Positions 1 to 8,457 of a stretch of DNA of 64,000 bases are shown here, in pieces. This DNA comes from Lachnospiraceae bacterium (GTDB taxonomy: Bacteria; Bacillota; Clostridia; Lachnospirales; Lachnospiraceae). Each line of letters begins with the position of its first letter. Position 1 is the stretch's first letter. The stretch spans positions 62,001 to 126,000 of the forward strand of contig JAQXVO010000030.1 in assembly GCA_029224965.1 (NCBI GenBank). The letters are read 5' to 3'. A program made the translations under genes and the position numbers. Under the pieces are notes generated by a model. That model saw only the letters and a list, made by a program, of their open reading frames with translations, had not been told where the DNA came from and made no database searches.

Positions 1-1424
1 CAGGTATCTCCTGCCTGAATCATGGGGATTCCCTGCGACAGAATGGCATAGGCCAGAGCCGTCCGGACATGGCGCAGCCGCTCGTTTTGCACATTCCGGC
101 TGTTGGTCGGGCCTTCCACGCCGTAATTATGGCTGAAATTCGTATTCTGTCCGTCCCGGTTGTCCTCGCCGTTTGCCTCGTTATGCTTCTCGCTGTAGGA
201 ATAGGCATCCATAAGAGTAAAGCCGAAGGTCGATGCTACGGAATTGACAAAACCATAGGACTGATTCTGCCGCCGCATCATATTTGCGAATTCGGGCAGG
301 CTGCCCTCCATATGGTTCTGAAGTCTTCGAACCGGATAGAGGAAGGAATCATCCTGAATATAGAAATGACGGAAGTCCTTATCCTCCTTGTCCAGAATCT
401 CCTGGGGAATCTGATCGGACAGAATCAGGACATTCGAAAGATAGGGATCCTCGGCAATGACACGGAAGGGGTAGCCGATCCCGATCAGTCGGAAACCGTC
501 AATATGATATTCCTCCGCCCAGAAACGGAGGCAGGACATGATGAACTCCTCCCGCATATATTTCGGAGTGAAATTCATCTCCATGATAATCTTCATGCCG
601 TTCTGATGAATGGCACGGACCATTTCCTTCATATGAATGTCCGGATTCTCTCCGCCGAAATAGGAAGCCTTGGGAGCAAAGTACTGTCCGTCTCCATAAC
701 CCCAGTAGTTGACACCGGCCGGTTCTCCGACCGTACAGGTCCTCTTCTGCTTGGAGCCCACCTGCTCTTTCTTCTCGAAGCGGATCTCTTCAAACTCATA
801 GAGGGGCTGAAATTCCAGCACCGTGATTCCATAGGCCTTCAGAGCCGGAAGCTTTGCCATAAGTCCCAGCCAGTTTCCGCGCTTGTTTTCTGCCAGATTC
901 GTCTGCATGGTAAAGCCGCGCATGTGAAGACGCAGCATGACAGCATCCCTTGCTGGAAGAGGTCTGCTCTTTTCCTGACCCTTCCAGTTGAATTTTTTCA
1001 GAATAGGGCCGCAGCTGATCCGGTATTTCTGCGCATAACGGTCCTTATCGTTCCACTTTTCCCGTCCGTGGACGATCCTAGCGAAGGGATCCGGGCGAAG
1101 GCAGCCGTCTATACGGAGAAGATAAGTGATCCTGCTCCAGTCGGGACCGCTGATCGCCAGAGAGAAAACTCTTCCGATCCTCTGACTCTCCCCAGCCTCG
1201 ATTTCTGAAAGAAGCTGACCGGTTTTACGGTCAAAAAGGACAACCGATCCCTGCTCTTTGGCTTCAAAGGTAAAGACCGCCTTTTTCCCTCTGAGAAGGC
1301 AGCCGAACTGGCGGAAATCACCTGTCTGGATCTGAAGCGGGAAACCACTTTCCTTTTTCTTCCCGCTGACTGTCTGCCGGTTCTCTGTGTCTGTTTTCTT
1401 TTCGATCTGCTTCATAACCTTCAC
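1..1424 (-). CDS. GH13 debranching-enzyme homologue, N-terminal part, probably catalytically dead
   Basis: The reading frame runs off the left edge; about 474 residues are visible. An N-terminal beta-rich (CBM48-like) part precedes a GH13 barrel of the pullulanase/GlgX/isoamylase type, recognisable from WAEEYHIDGFR, KHNEANGEDNRDG and SQGIPMIQAGD. The catalytic carboxylates are not where the family has them. Region II reads DGFRLIG where DGFRFD is expected, region III LILSDQ where LIAEPW is expected, and region IV NSVASTFGFTL where a His-Asp pair precedes GFTL. I infer a glycan-binding pseudoenzyme. Start: GTG at 1424, six bases after AGAAAGG; ATG at 1415 is the alternative but its AAGG is too close. 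A TACAAT-like -10 lies near 1503-1508 on this strand. Confidence 0.85.
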   Translation of the reverse strand, partial: MKVMKQIEKKTDTENRQTVSGKKKESGFPLQIQTGDFRQFGCLLRGKKAVFTFEAKEQGSVVLFDRKTGQLLSEIEAGESQRIGRVFSLAISGPDWSRITYLLRIDGCLRPDPFARIVHGREKWNDKDRYAQKYRISCGPILKKFNWKGQEKSRPLPARDAVMLRLHMRGFTMQTNLAENKRGNWLGLMAKLPALKAYGITVLEFQPLYEFEEIRFEKKEQVGSKQKRTCTVGEPAGVNYWGYGDGQYFAPKASYFGGENPDIHMKEMVRAIHQNGMKIIMEMNFTPKYMREEFIMSCLRFWAEEYHIDGFRLIGIGYPFRVIAEDPYLSNVLILSDQIPQEILDKEDKDFRHFYIQDDSFLYPVRRLQNHMEGSLPEFANMMRRQNQSYGFVNSVASTFGFTLMDAYSYSEKHNEANGEDNRDGQNTNFSHNYGVEGPTNSRNVQNERLRHVRTALAYAILSQGIPMIQAGDT

Positions 1425-1792
1425 TTGATGCCTTTCTCCCTCATGTACTGTCTCGTCTGAAGTCTCAGTCACGGATCCTCTGCAAATCCGTATTTGTTCA
1501 TATTGTAACATAGCAGAAGCGAAAATGGGAAAAAGACCTTGTCCGGCGGAGGAAAATTATGGACACGGGCTTCCCGGAAGACAAGGTCCTATGAAAAATG
1601 TCAGGCATTGATTTTCCACCGAAGATAAGCTATTGTAAGGAAACATAATCCATACAAAACAGTTCATTATAGCTGCCTGAGCCGGGCTTTTATGAACGAA
1701 AGGATTGAAATAACCTTCTGCCTTAACAGGCTGACCGTATCTTTTAAGGTCGAATTACAATTGATATGTATCTATATAGAAAGGATCAATAT
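1425..1792. other. Divergent intergenic region between the GH13 homologue and the DUF1292 gene
   Basis: No gene is seen. A 9-bp inverted repeat, GACCTTGTC (1535-1543) with GACAAGGTC (1580-1588), lies in the middle. There is no convincing consensus promoter for the rightward gene; a weak TACAAT box occurs near 1756. Confidence 0.5.
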
Positions 1793-2095
1793 ATGAGCGC
1801 ACATAAGGGAATCTCCCTCGATACCCAGTCCGATCTTTCGGATCTGACCGTAACCGTGGAACTGGATGACGGAAGCGAGATGGACTGCCAGGCCCTGACC
1901 ATCTTTGATGTCGGCGATCAGTTCTACATCGTTCTTCTTCCCATCGACGAAAACGGCCAGCCCAGCCAGGACCAGGTCTACATTTACCGCTATTACGAGA
2001 ATGAAAAGAAGGAACCCTATCTCGGAAATATCGAAACCGACGAAGAGTACGACCGCGTCAGCAAGCGTTTCGACGAGATTCAGCAGCAGCTGTGA
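1793..2095 (+). CDS. DUF1292 family protein
   Basis: This 100-aa acidic protein has the DUF1292 (YrzB-like) pattern: a VTVELDDGSEMDC strand, a DQFYIVLLPID core, VYIYRYYE, and a glutamate-rich tail. The family is widespread in Firmicutes and its biochemical role is unknown. The start at 1793 is chosen because AGAAAGGATC lies five bases upstream; an in-frame ATG at 1766 has no ribosome binding site and would add nine unconserved residues. The gene stands alone, converging on the helicase gene with a gap of about 70 bases and no obvious terminator. Confidence 0.85.
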   Translation: MSAHKGISLDTQSDLSDLTVTVELDDGSEMDCQALTIFDVGDQFYIVLLPIDENGQPSQDQVYIYRYYENEKKEPYLGNIETDEEYDRVSKRFDEIQQQL

Positions 2096-2168
2096 TATTT
2101 CTCAGAATCCATCCCTTCAGATTGACCCTGTAATTTGGAAGCTCTGATCATCCCTGGAATCAGCCATT

Positions 2169-4304
2169 TCAGCAGTCATCGGATAGATTGTACTCATCTC
2201 TGCGAGAATGCATTTCCCTTAAAAAGCGGGAAGGCGTTCTCATTTTTTTACTGTCATTCGATGAGGACAGAATCAGCTTCATCTTCGCCCGGGTCACGGC
2301 CACATAGAACATACGGCGCTCCTCTTCCATCTCCGCCTCCGTTACAGCCTTTGCCGACGGAACCGCACCTTCGACCAGATTCAAAATATAGACTGTATCG
2401 AACTCCAGCCCCTTGGAGCTGTGGAAGGTGTGGAGCGAAAGCCGGCAGGCCTGGTCTGACGGATTCCTGTCCTCCCTGCTCTGGTTTCTGCTCTCCGCCT
2501 CTCGGTTCCACTCTTCCCGAAGGTCCTGGAGCCGACTCGCAAGACCCCGGATAGAATGCTCCTGGCGGGCCAGGCGGAGAATGAAATCACGGTGGGCTTC
2601 CCATACCTCAGTTTCCTTCTGATCGACCATGTCCTTTTCCAGAGAATAGACTCCTCCTGCCCTGCTTTCATTTTTCTGCCATTTCTGATCACTTTCCGTC
2701 TGCTGCCGGGAGCGTCCCTGCATATGATTCCTGCTCCTTTCCGTCATCCACCCGTTCTCCCTGGCATTTTCCCTGAGATAAGTCTCGTAGCCGCATCCCT
2801 TCAGGATGTAATTGACCGCTGCATAGGGCGGCAGAGTACGAATAAAATGAAGATCCTGAAGAAGCCCGTAGAGAATCTGATAGAAGCGCTCTGCTCCCTG
2901 CCTTCTGGCATAGAGGTCTGCATTTCCTGAAGCATCTGCAAACCGCCCGCTCCCATAGGCCCTGGCCCGATTCAGAAGTTCCTGATCCGACAGACCATCC
3001 TCCGAAAAGATCGTTCGCGGCAGATAGCGGAGGGGCTTGTTGATGATTCGAAAGAAATCCTCCCGCCTTCTCTTCCCGTCAGCCAGACGGAGATAACTCT
3101 CCATATCCCGGAAAATCGTATGATGATAGGGATTCTTCTTTTCCTCCGGATAGGAGAAGGCAATCCGGTGCAGAGCCAGCTCCTGACGGATGGCATTGGA
3201 ATGAAAGCGGTTTCGGAAAAGTACGCCGATCCGTCCGGAGCCTTCCAGGTCCTTCTCTATCATCTGCACAATCTTTTCCGCTTCTTCCTCCGGAGACCCG
3301 GACTCGATATAGAGAATGCTTCCCTCTTCTTCAGAAACAGCCTCCGCCTCCTTGGGATAGCGTTCCTTATTCCACTGGATCAGATGGTCCGAAGCACGGA
3401 CAATGGCCTTCGCCGACCGGTAGTTCCGGGTCATACGGAGAATCTCGCAGTTGGGATAGATTTCCGGGAAGCGAAGCATGAGCTTGGGCGAGGCATTACG
3501 AAAGCCGTAGATCGACTGATCATCATCACCGACAGCAAAGATATGATTGCCCGGGCTGGATAAAAGAGCCAGGATCTCGAACTGGATAGGATTCATGTCC
3601 TGAACCTCATCCACAAGAAGGTACTGGTATCGCTTTCTCCACTGCTTTAAGATGTCCGGTCTTGTCAGGAAAAGCTCCCTGGTCTTTCCCATCAGATCAT
3701 CAAAATCCAGAAGATGGCATTCCTTCTTTTTTTCCTGATAGAGACCGATCACCCTCCGGAAATCAGCTGAAAAGAATTTCGGCTCATAGCTGTCCAGGGA
3801 CAGTCCGCTGCATGCAAAGCGGCTCAGCTCCTGCCAGACCTTGGGGTCCTCTTCTGCATCTTCTAAGAAAGGAAGACCGGACTCGATCAGACTTGCCTTT
3901 AACAGAGCCCGCTTCTTTGACCCGGTCAGAAGGTCCTTCTGCCGGTAGCCGAGAGATGTCCTAAGAATAAAAAAGAAAACGGAATGAAAGGTTCCGAAAG
4001 AAACACTCTGTCCCGTTTTCCCAGACTTTTCAAGGAAGCGGGTCTTCATTTCCATGGCAGCATCTCTTGTGAATGTGATCACAAGGATCTGATCCTCCGG
4101 AATTCCTGCTTCCCTGATTAGATACAATATGCGTTCGGTCAGAACCGTCGTCTTGCCGGCGCCCGGTCCTGCCAGTGTGAGACAGGGTCCGTCTCCCCAG
4201 GTCACAGCCCGGGTCTGAAGGGCATCAAGATGCATAAAACGCTCTCTTCCTATCTCTCTTCTTACGTTCGGATCCTGTTTCCCAGCCGGATCCTGTTTTT
4301 TCAT
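2169..4304 (-). CDS. UvrD/PcrA-type superfamily 1 DNA helicase
   Basis: About 711 aa. SF1A helicase motifs appear in order: the Q/Walker A region (LDALQTRAV, LAGPGAGKTT), Walker B as LLVDEVQD (DEFQD or DEYQD is more usual), GDDDQSIYGFRNAS, HSSKGLEFDTVYI and FYVAVTRAK near the C terminus. Such 3'-5' helicases act in excision repair and replication-fork clearance. A hydrophilic insertion rich in Gln, Asn and Arg precedes the last motifs. The start is uncertain: ATG 4304 has GGAG only two bases upstream, whereas ATG 4235 has AGGAAGAGAG upstream and begins just before the conserved domain. An extension to 4463 would run into the structured RNA and is not used. It could be a pcrA paralogue rather than pcrA itself. 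Confidence 0.85.
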   Translation of the reverse strand: MKKQDPAGKQDPNVRREIGRERFMHLDALQTRAVTWGDGPCLTLAGPGAGKTTVLTERILYLIREAGIPEDQILVITFTRDAAMEMKTRFLEKSGKTGQSVSFGTFHSVFFFILRTSLGYRQKDLLTGSKKRALLKASLIESGLPFLEDAEEDPKVWQELSRFACSGLSLDSYEPKFFSADFRRVIGLYQEKKKECHLLDFDDLMGKTRELFLTRPDILKQWRKRYQYLLVDEVQDMNPIQFEILALLSSPGNHIFAVGDDDQSIYGFRNASPKLMLRFPEIYPNCEILRMTRNYRSAKAIVRASDHLIQWNKERYPKEAEAVSEEEGSILYIESGSPEEEAEKIVQMIEKDLEGSGRIGVLFRNRFHSNAIRQELALHRIAFSYPEEKKNPYHHTIFRDMESYLRLADGKRRREDFFRIINKPLRYLPRTIFSEDGLSDQELLNRARAYGSGRFADASGNADLYARRQGAERFYQILYGLLQDLHFIRTLPPYAAVNYILKGCGYETYLRENARENGWMTERSRNHMQGRSRQQTESDQKWQKNESRAGGVYSLEKDMVDQKETEVWEAHRDFILRLARQEHSIRGLASRLQDLREEWNREAESRNQSREDRNPSDQACRLSLHTFHSSKGLEFDTVYILNLVEGAVPSAKAVTEAEMEEERRMFYVAVTRAKMKLILSSSNDSKKMRTPSRFLREMHSRRDEYNLSDDC

Positions 4305-4370
4305 AACTCCATTTTCACGGATTCGATTCCCCTTCGAATCCGCTGTTCTACTCTCTAAAACAGCCGCCCC

Positions 4371-4551
4371 GAGGGTAGGTCTCGTCCTCAGGGTTACTTC
4401 GCCGTGTAACTTCATCGAACGCTCTCCTGTCGAAAAGCGGCCCTGCGGAACTCGCTGCTTCACAGCTCAGACAGTCCTCGGGCTGATCGCTTTTCTCGGT
4501 CGATCGTTCGGAAGTTACATCGGCTTGCAAATTCGTCCGAGACCTACTCTC
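4371..4551 (-). ncRNA. Structured non-coding RNA candidate between gltX and the helicase gene
   Basis: Nested complementary arms define a 181-nt rod: 4371-4384 with 4538-4551 (10 perfect pairs at the core), 4401-4421 with 4505-4524 (about 19 pairs with two small bulges), 4431-4443 with 4480-4498, and a terminal GCTG/CAGC hairpin at 4454-4466. CTGTC 4427-4431 could also pair with GACAG 4470-4474 as a pseudoknot. The helices are almost fully Watson-Crick, so strand cannot be read from wobble pairs. Minus is chosen because both neighbours are minus and the RNA begins 15 bases after the gltX stop. Size and shape recall single-copy Firmicute RNAs such as raiA or 6S, but I cannot assign it. Confidence 0.65.
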
Positions 4552-4565
4552 GTGGCGTCTGGATT

Positions 4566-6035
4566 TTAGATTTCCTTCTCCAGCTTATCTATAGCATTCT
4601 GGATCCGCTCCAGGCTTCTCTCCTTGCCCAGGAGTTCCAGAAGCTGGGTAGCACCGCCAGGGGTGCTCTGCTTTCCGGAAAGGGCGGTCCGGATCGGCCA
4701 CATGACCTGACCGTTCTTCCAGCCATGCTCTCCAGCGAAAGCCTTGAGTTCTTCAAAAAGAGCATCATTGGAATAATCCTCTGTGGATTCCAGAAGCGGA
4801 AGCACCGTCTTTAAGACCTCCAGAGAAAGCTCCGGTGTGGTCTTCATTTTCTTGTGGGCATACATGGAGACATCGTAATCCGGTACCTCCTTCAGGAAAT
4901 CGATATGGTCCTTGATCTCCGGGAAGGTCTCGATTCTGCCCTGAACCATCTCGGCAATCTTTTCATCATCGAAGGAATCACCGGCAGCCTCATGAATATA
5001 GGGAAGTGCCTTCTCCAGGAAAGCTTCCTTGGACATCTTCCGGATGTATTCGCCGTTCATCCACTTCAGCTTGCCGTAATCGAAGACAGCCGGGGATTTG
5101 TTGATCCGGTGATAGTCGAACTCCTTGACCAGCTCATCCAGAGTGAAGATCTCCTGATTGGATTCGGGACTCCATCCCAGAAGAGCGACGAAGTTTACAA
5201 TAGCTTCGGTCAGGAAGCCTTGCTCAACCAGATCCTCGAAGGAGGAATGGCCGGACCGCTTGGACAGCTTCTGATGCTCTTCATTTGTAATCAGCGGGCA
5301 GTGGATGTACTTGGGGATCTCCCAGCCGAAGGCATCATAGAGACGGTTGTACTTGGGAGAGGAAGACAGATACTCGTTTCCTCTGACAACATGGGTGATT
5401 CCCATCAGATGGTCATCGACGACATTGGCAAAGTTATAGGTCGGATAGCCATCGGATTTGATCAGGATCATATCGTCGAGCTCGGAATTGTCGACAGTGA
5501 TGTCTCCGTAGATTTCATCATGGAAGGTTGTGGTTCCGGTGGTCGGGTTGTTCTGGCGGATGACGAAAGGCATGCCGGCATCCAGATTTCTCTGTACCTC
5601 CTCTTTGGACAGATGGAGGCAGTGCTTGTCATAAGCCCGGACTTCCTTCTTTTCACCATTGACTTCAATCGTCTTTGTCAGGGAGTTCAGACGCTCTTCG
5701 GTACAGAAGCAGTAATAAGCCTCACCCTTGTCGATCAGCTCCTTGGCATATTTCATGTAAATGCCCTGAGCCTGTCTCTCACTCTGGACATAGGGGCCGC
5801 AGCCGCCGTCCTTGTCAGGTCCTTCATCATGGACCAGGCCGGTTTCTTTCAGAGTCCGGTAAATAATATCGACCGCGCCCTCGACATAACGCTCCTGGTC
5901 GGTATCCTCGATTCGAAGGATGAAATCTCCTCCGGCGTGCTTTGCAATCAGGTATGCATACAGGGCTGTACGCAGATTTCCGACATGCATCCGTCCGGTC
6001 GGGCTCGGTGCAAATCTGGTTCTTACTTTACTCAT
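4566..6035 (-). CDS. gltX: Glutamyl-tRNA synthetase
   Basis: 489 aa, normal length. It charges tRNA-Glu (and tRNA-Gln in organisms relying on transamidation, though a glnS lies further right). The class I signatures are visible: [11 protein letters not shown] at residues 11-20 (HIGH equivalent) and KLSKR at 256-260 (KMSKS equivalent). FCTEERL with nearby CFC and KHC may be a metal-binding knuckle. The start is ATG 6035 because AAGGAG lies seven bases upstream and it gives the standard [13 protein letters not shown] terminus; in-frame codons up to 6164 are unconserved. It is the last gene of the DUF5717-DUF5716-TPR cluster. Confidence 0.97.
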   Translation of the reverse strand: MSKVRTRFAPSPTGRMHVGNLRTALYAYLIAKHAGGDFILRIEDTDQERYVEGAVDIIYRTLKETGLVHDEGPDKDGGCGPYVQSERQAQGIYMKYAKELIDKGEAYYCFCTEERLNSLTKTIEVNGEKKEVRAYDKHCLHLSKEEVQRNLDAGMPFVIRQNNPTTGTTTFHDEIYGDITVDNSELDDMILIKSDGYPTYNFANVVDDHLMGITHVVRGNEYLSSSPKYNRLYDAFGWEIPKYIHCPLITNEEHQKLSKRSGHSSFEDLVEQGFLTEAIVNFVALLGWSPESNQEIFTLDELVKEFDYHRINKSPAVFDYGKLKWMNGEYIRKMSKEAFLEKALPYIHEAAGDSFDDEKIAEMVQGRIETFPEIKDHIDFLKEVPDYDVSMYAHKKMKTTPELSLEVLKTVLPLLESTEDYSNDALFEELKAFAGEHGWKNGQVMWPIRTALSGKQSTPGGATQLLELLGKERSLERIQNAIDKLEKEI

Positions 6036-6133
6036 GATCTTCTCCTTTTTATCTATAGCAGGTGCTATTTTCTTTGCTGATGCCGTTTTCTTCTGACCCG
6101 GCAGAATCTGCTCAGCCTGGTCATCTGTTACCA

Positions 6134-6967
6134 TCAGCTCTGCAGAAGATAGTCCTGTTTCCATTGTTCGATAGTATCCCGAATATCCTTCGAGACAGTC
6201 CGACCTTCTGATGTTACAACTTGCGAAAAGGCGCTGTCAACATCTTCTCCGAATTTGACCAGAGGTTCTGCCTCTGCTTCGATCCGGACGGCATCCTCCA
6301 CTTCCTTCTGAAGGTCCGGAGGCACCAGATAGCGGTGAAGATTTTCCTTGTAGGCTTCTTCATTTCCTTCGATCAGACAGGACTCGAGAAGGGAACAGAG
6401 GGAAATGGTCCGGTGGTTCTTCTCATAGGCCCTGCGGAAGCTGTCCTCTGCCTCGGGAAAGGACAGCAGCCGCACCTGTCCGACACCGAGATTATGCCAG
6501 AGATCTCCCTGGAGCTCAGCCGACGATTTCAGACGCTCGCTGTCTTTCAGGATGCCCTCATATTCCCGGACCGCATCCATGACATGACCTTCCTGAAGAA
6601 GATGGTCCGCCCGGATTTTCCGGCTTTCGACCTCGCCCTTGCTTTCGAATGTCTCGATTTCCCGCACGGTTCTCTGAATCTCCGGCGGTGTCAGATAGCC
6701 GGTTTCTTCGAGAATCCGGCTGATAAAAATGTGAAGCGGAGCCTTCCGGTCCATCAGACCCTTCAGGGATTCTGCAAGCTTTGTCTCTCCCAGATCCTGC
6801 CCGATCCAGCGGATCAGGTCCGGATTCATGAAGTCCGGCCGAAGCAGGTAGATATTATGGGCCAGATAATAGGACAGCTCCTCCAGGGAGTAGATATTCA
6901 GAGATTTTTCTTCAATATAATAGGGGCTGGCCGTCAGAGGCGCCCTGCATAGGATCAATTCTCCCAT
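6134..6967 (-). CDS. TPR-like protein of unknown function in the DUF5716/5717 cluster
   Basis: 277 aa, no signal peptide or membrane segment, so probably cytoplasmic. The N-terminal third has the pattern [18 protein letters not shown] and a helical domain. The middle (about residues 105-215) contains helix pairs of the TPR type, for example [18 protein letters not shown] and [20 protein letters not shown] do not know a characterised homologue. It lies between the DnaK-like gene and gltX, all on one strand with short gaps. A TPR protein next to an actin-fold ATPase suggests a partner or adaptor role (inference). AGGAAGAGATCAG precedes the ATG. Confidence 0.7.
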   Translation of the reverse strand: MGELILCRAPLTASPYYIEEKSLNIYSLEELSYYLAHNIYLLRPDFMNPDLIRWIGQDLGETKLAESLKGLMDRKAPLHIFISRILEETGYLTPPEIQRTVREIETFESKGEVESRKIRADHLLQEGHVMDAVREYEGILKDSERLKSSAELQGDLWHNLGVGQVRLLSFPEAEDSFRRAYEKNHRTISLCSLLESCLIEGNEEAYKENLHRYLVPPDLQKEVEDAVRIEAEAEPLVKFGEDVDSAFSQVVTSEGRTVSKDIRDTIEQWKQDYLLQS

Positions 6968-7086
6968 CTGATCTCTTCCTTAATCTTTCTCTCTTGATTG
7001 CAAAAGACAGCTTCATAAAATATCATCATACAGACTGTCTCTATCGTTTCTCATTTCATCCTAAAATCCAAAAATCATGCCAGGAT

Positions 7087-8313
7087 TCATTCTACCCTGA
7101 CCCTGTGAACCCAGCTCTTGCCGCTGCCGGGATGGATCTCTCCGAATCCCAGGTCCAGAATGGTCACCCTGACTTCCCGGTCCGATACGGCTTCGGCGGA
7201 AATACGAAGTCTCGAAGTCCGGTTCTCTCTTCTGGGCAGATCCTCAAGCTTCAAAAGATCGATCTTGGCCTGGCGGCTCTCCGGCCGCTGGATCCAGAGC
7301 TCAATCTCCGGGCTTCCGTCCAGAATGACCTCACACTGGCCGCTGGCCTTGAACCAGCTGTCCCCGGCTTCGATCAGGGTCAGAAAATGGGCCTTATTCC
7401 GGTCACTGACCTTGATCAGGAGATTGAACTTCATCTCCTGGTCTCCCAGATAGGAGAAGGGCCAGGCCTTCTCTCCGTCTCTTGCCCTTCCGGCATAGGA
7501 GCCGCCCTTGGAATAGAGATTCTTTCCGACAAAGACATGGCATTCTTTGGTCAGTACCGCCAGGGATTCCTTCATCCAGCCGCCGTCAAAACCGTCTCCG
7601 ACCAGGTAGGCCGTGCTGCATTTCCCTTCAGAAAGGAGCTTTCGGCAGACCTCTGCAAATTCCATATCCCGGTTTTCAAGATGCATCTCGTAGAAGCTGT
7701 CGGACAGGGTCACCTGCTGGGGCCGGGTCTGCAGGTATCTGTGCAGGCGGCAGGACTGGATCTGGTCGCCGGATGCTTCGAGAAGGAGGACATCATTTGA
7801 ATAGAGCTCCGTTCTCTGGCTCAAGGCATAGTAATAAAATGCCTCCCGGTGATCGAGAACGATCAGCTGGTCCAGGGACAGGGACAGCCTTGCCATCAGA
7901 TCGGTCAGAAGATCAATCTCCTCCTTGTCAAAGCGCTGGGCCGTGAAGGTAATCTTTGCTATATTTTCCGGCCGGGCTGCCGCTCCGTTCAGTTCCAGAA
8001 GATGACGGATGAAAATTGCAAAAAGATCCCGGGCCTCATAGACCCGTCCATCCAGCGTAAGCTTCCGGTCCCGGATGGCATTTTCCATAAGAGACGGAAC
8101 CTCGACTGCACTGCCGTCTCCTGCCCTCTCCCTGGCTTCTTTTCCGTAAAACCACTGAGAGAGGCCGGGTCTCTTGGCCAGAGCCGTCGGAATCTCGATA
8201 TCGTCACTTCCGACCACGGTGGACATGGTTACGGGATCCGACATCCGATTCTGCCAGTAGCTTATGATTGTGGTCCTTGCCCCAAGGTCGATCCCATAAT
8301 ACAGGCCGCCCAT
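7087..8313 (-). CDS. DnaK-like actin-fold ATPase, DUF5716 family
   Basis: 408 aa. The N terminus, YYGIDLGARTTIISYW, is an actin/Hsp70-type phosphate-1 loop. LIVLDHREAFYYYAL resembles the family's inter-domain region, and AYLVGDGFDGGWM looks like the adenosine-binding turn. The C-terminal part, about residues 260-400, is the beta-rich segment I associate with DUF5716. It lacks a canonical Hsp70 substrate-binding domain and lid. ATG 8313 has AAAGGAG eight bases upstream. It lies directly downstream of the 1187-aa DUF5717 gene and upstream of a TPR gene, a conserved Lachnospiraceae neighbourhood of unknown role. Confidence 0.75.
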   Translation of the reverse strand: MGGLYYGIDLGARTTIISYWQNRMSDPVTMSTVVGSDDIEIPTALAKRPGLSQWFYGKEARERAGDGSAVEVPSLMENAIRDRKLTLDGRVYEARDLFAIFIRHLLELNGAAARPENIAKITFTAQRFDKEEIDLLTDLMARLSLSLDQLIVLDHREAFYYYALSQRTELYSNDVLLLEASGDQIQSCRLHRYLQTRPQQVTLSDSFYEMHLENRDMEFAEVCRKLLSEGKCSTAYLVGDGFDGGWMKESLAVLTKECHVFVGKNLYSKGGSYAGRARDGEKAWPFSYLGDQEMKFNLLIKVSDRNKAHFLTLIEAGDSWFKASGQCEVILDGSPEIELWIQRPESRQAKIDLLKLEDLPRRENRTSRLRISAEAVSDREVRVTILDLGFGEIHPGSGKSWVHRVRVE

Positions 8314-8457
8314 TCCGGTCTCTCCTTTCCAGATTCTTCGTCTCAGACTTCTCAGTTCTTCTATTGCCAAAATGAAAGCTCATCCTATCATGGAAGGATT
8401 TCCTGTTTCATCCCGGCAATTCTCAGCTCTCATACATCCGGACTGTATCATTCAATA

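Noticed and set aside
69-1208. Long plus-strand open frame opposite the GH13 gene
   Set aside because: Its protein has no family pattern, while the minus frame reads through as a GH13 protein with clear signatures.
4305-4463. N-terminal extension of the helicase by 53 residues
   Set aside because: It translates the structured RNA, has no ribosome binding site and precedes the first conserved motif.
4854-6080. 408-codon plus-strand frame over gltX
   Set aside because: Antisense shadow of a certain gene; no start signal or motif.
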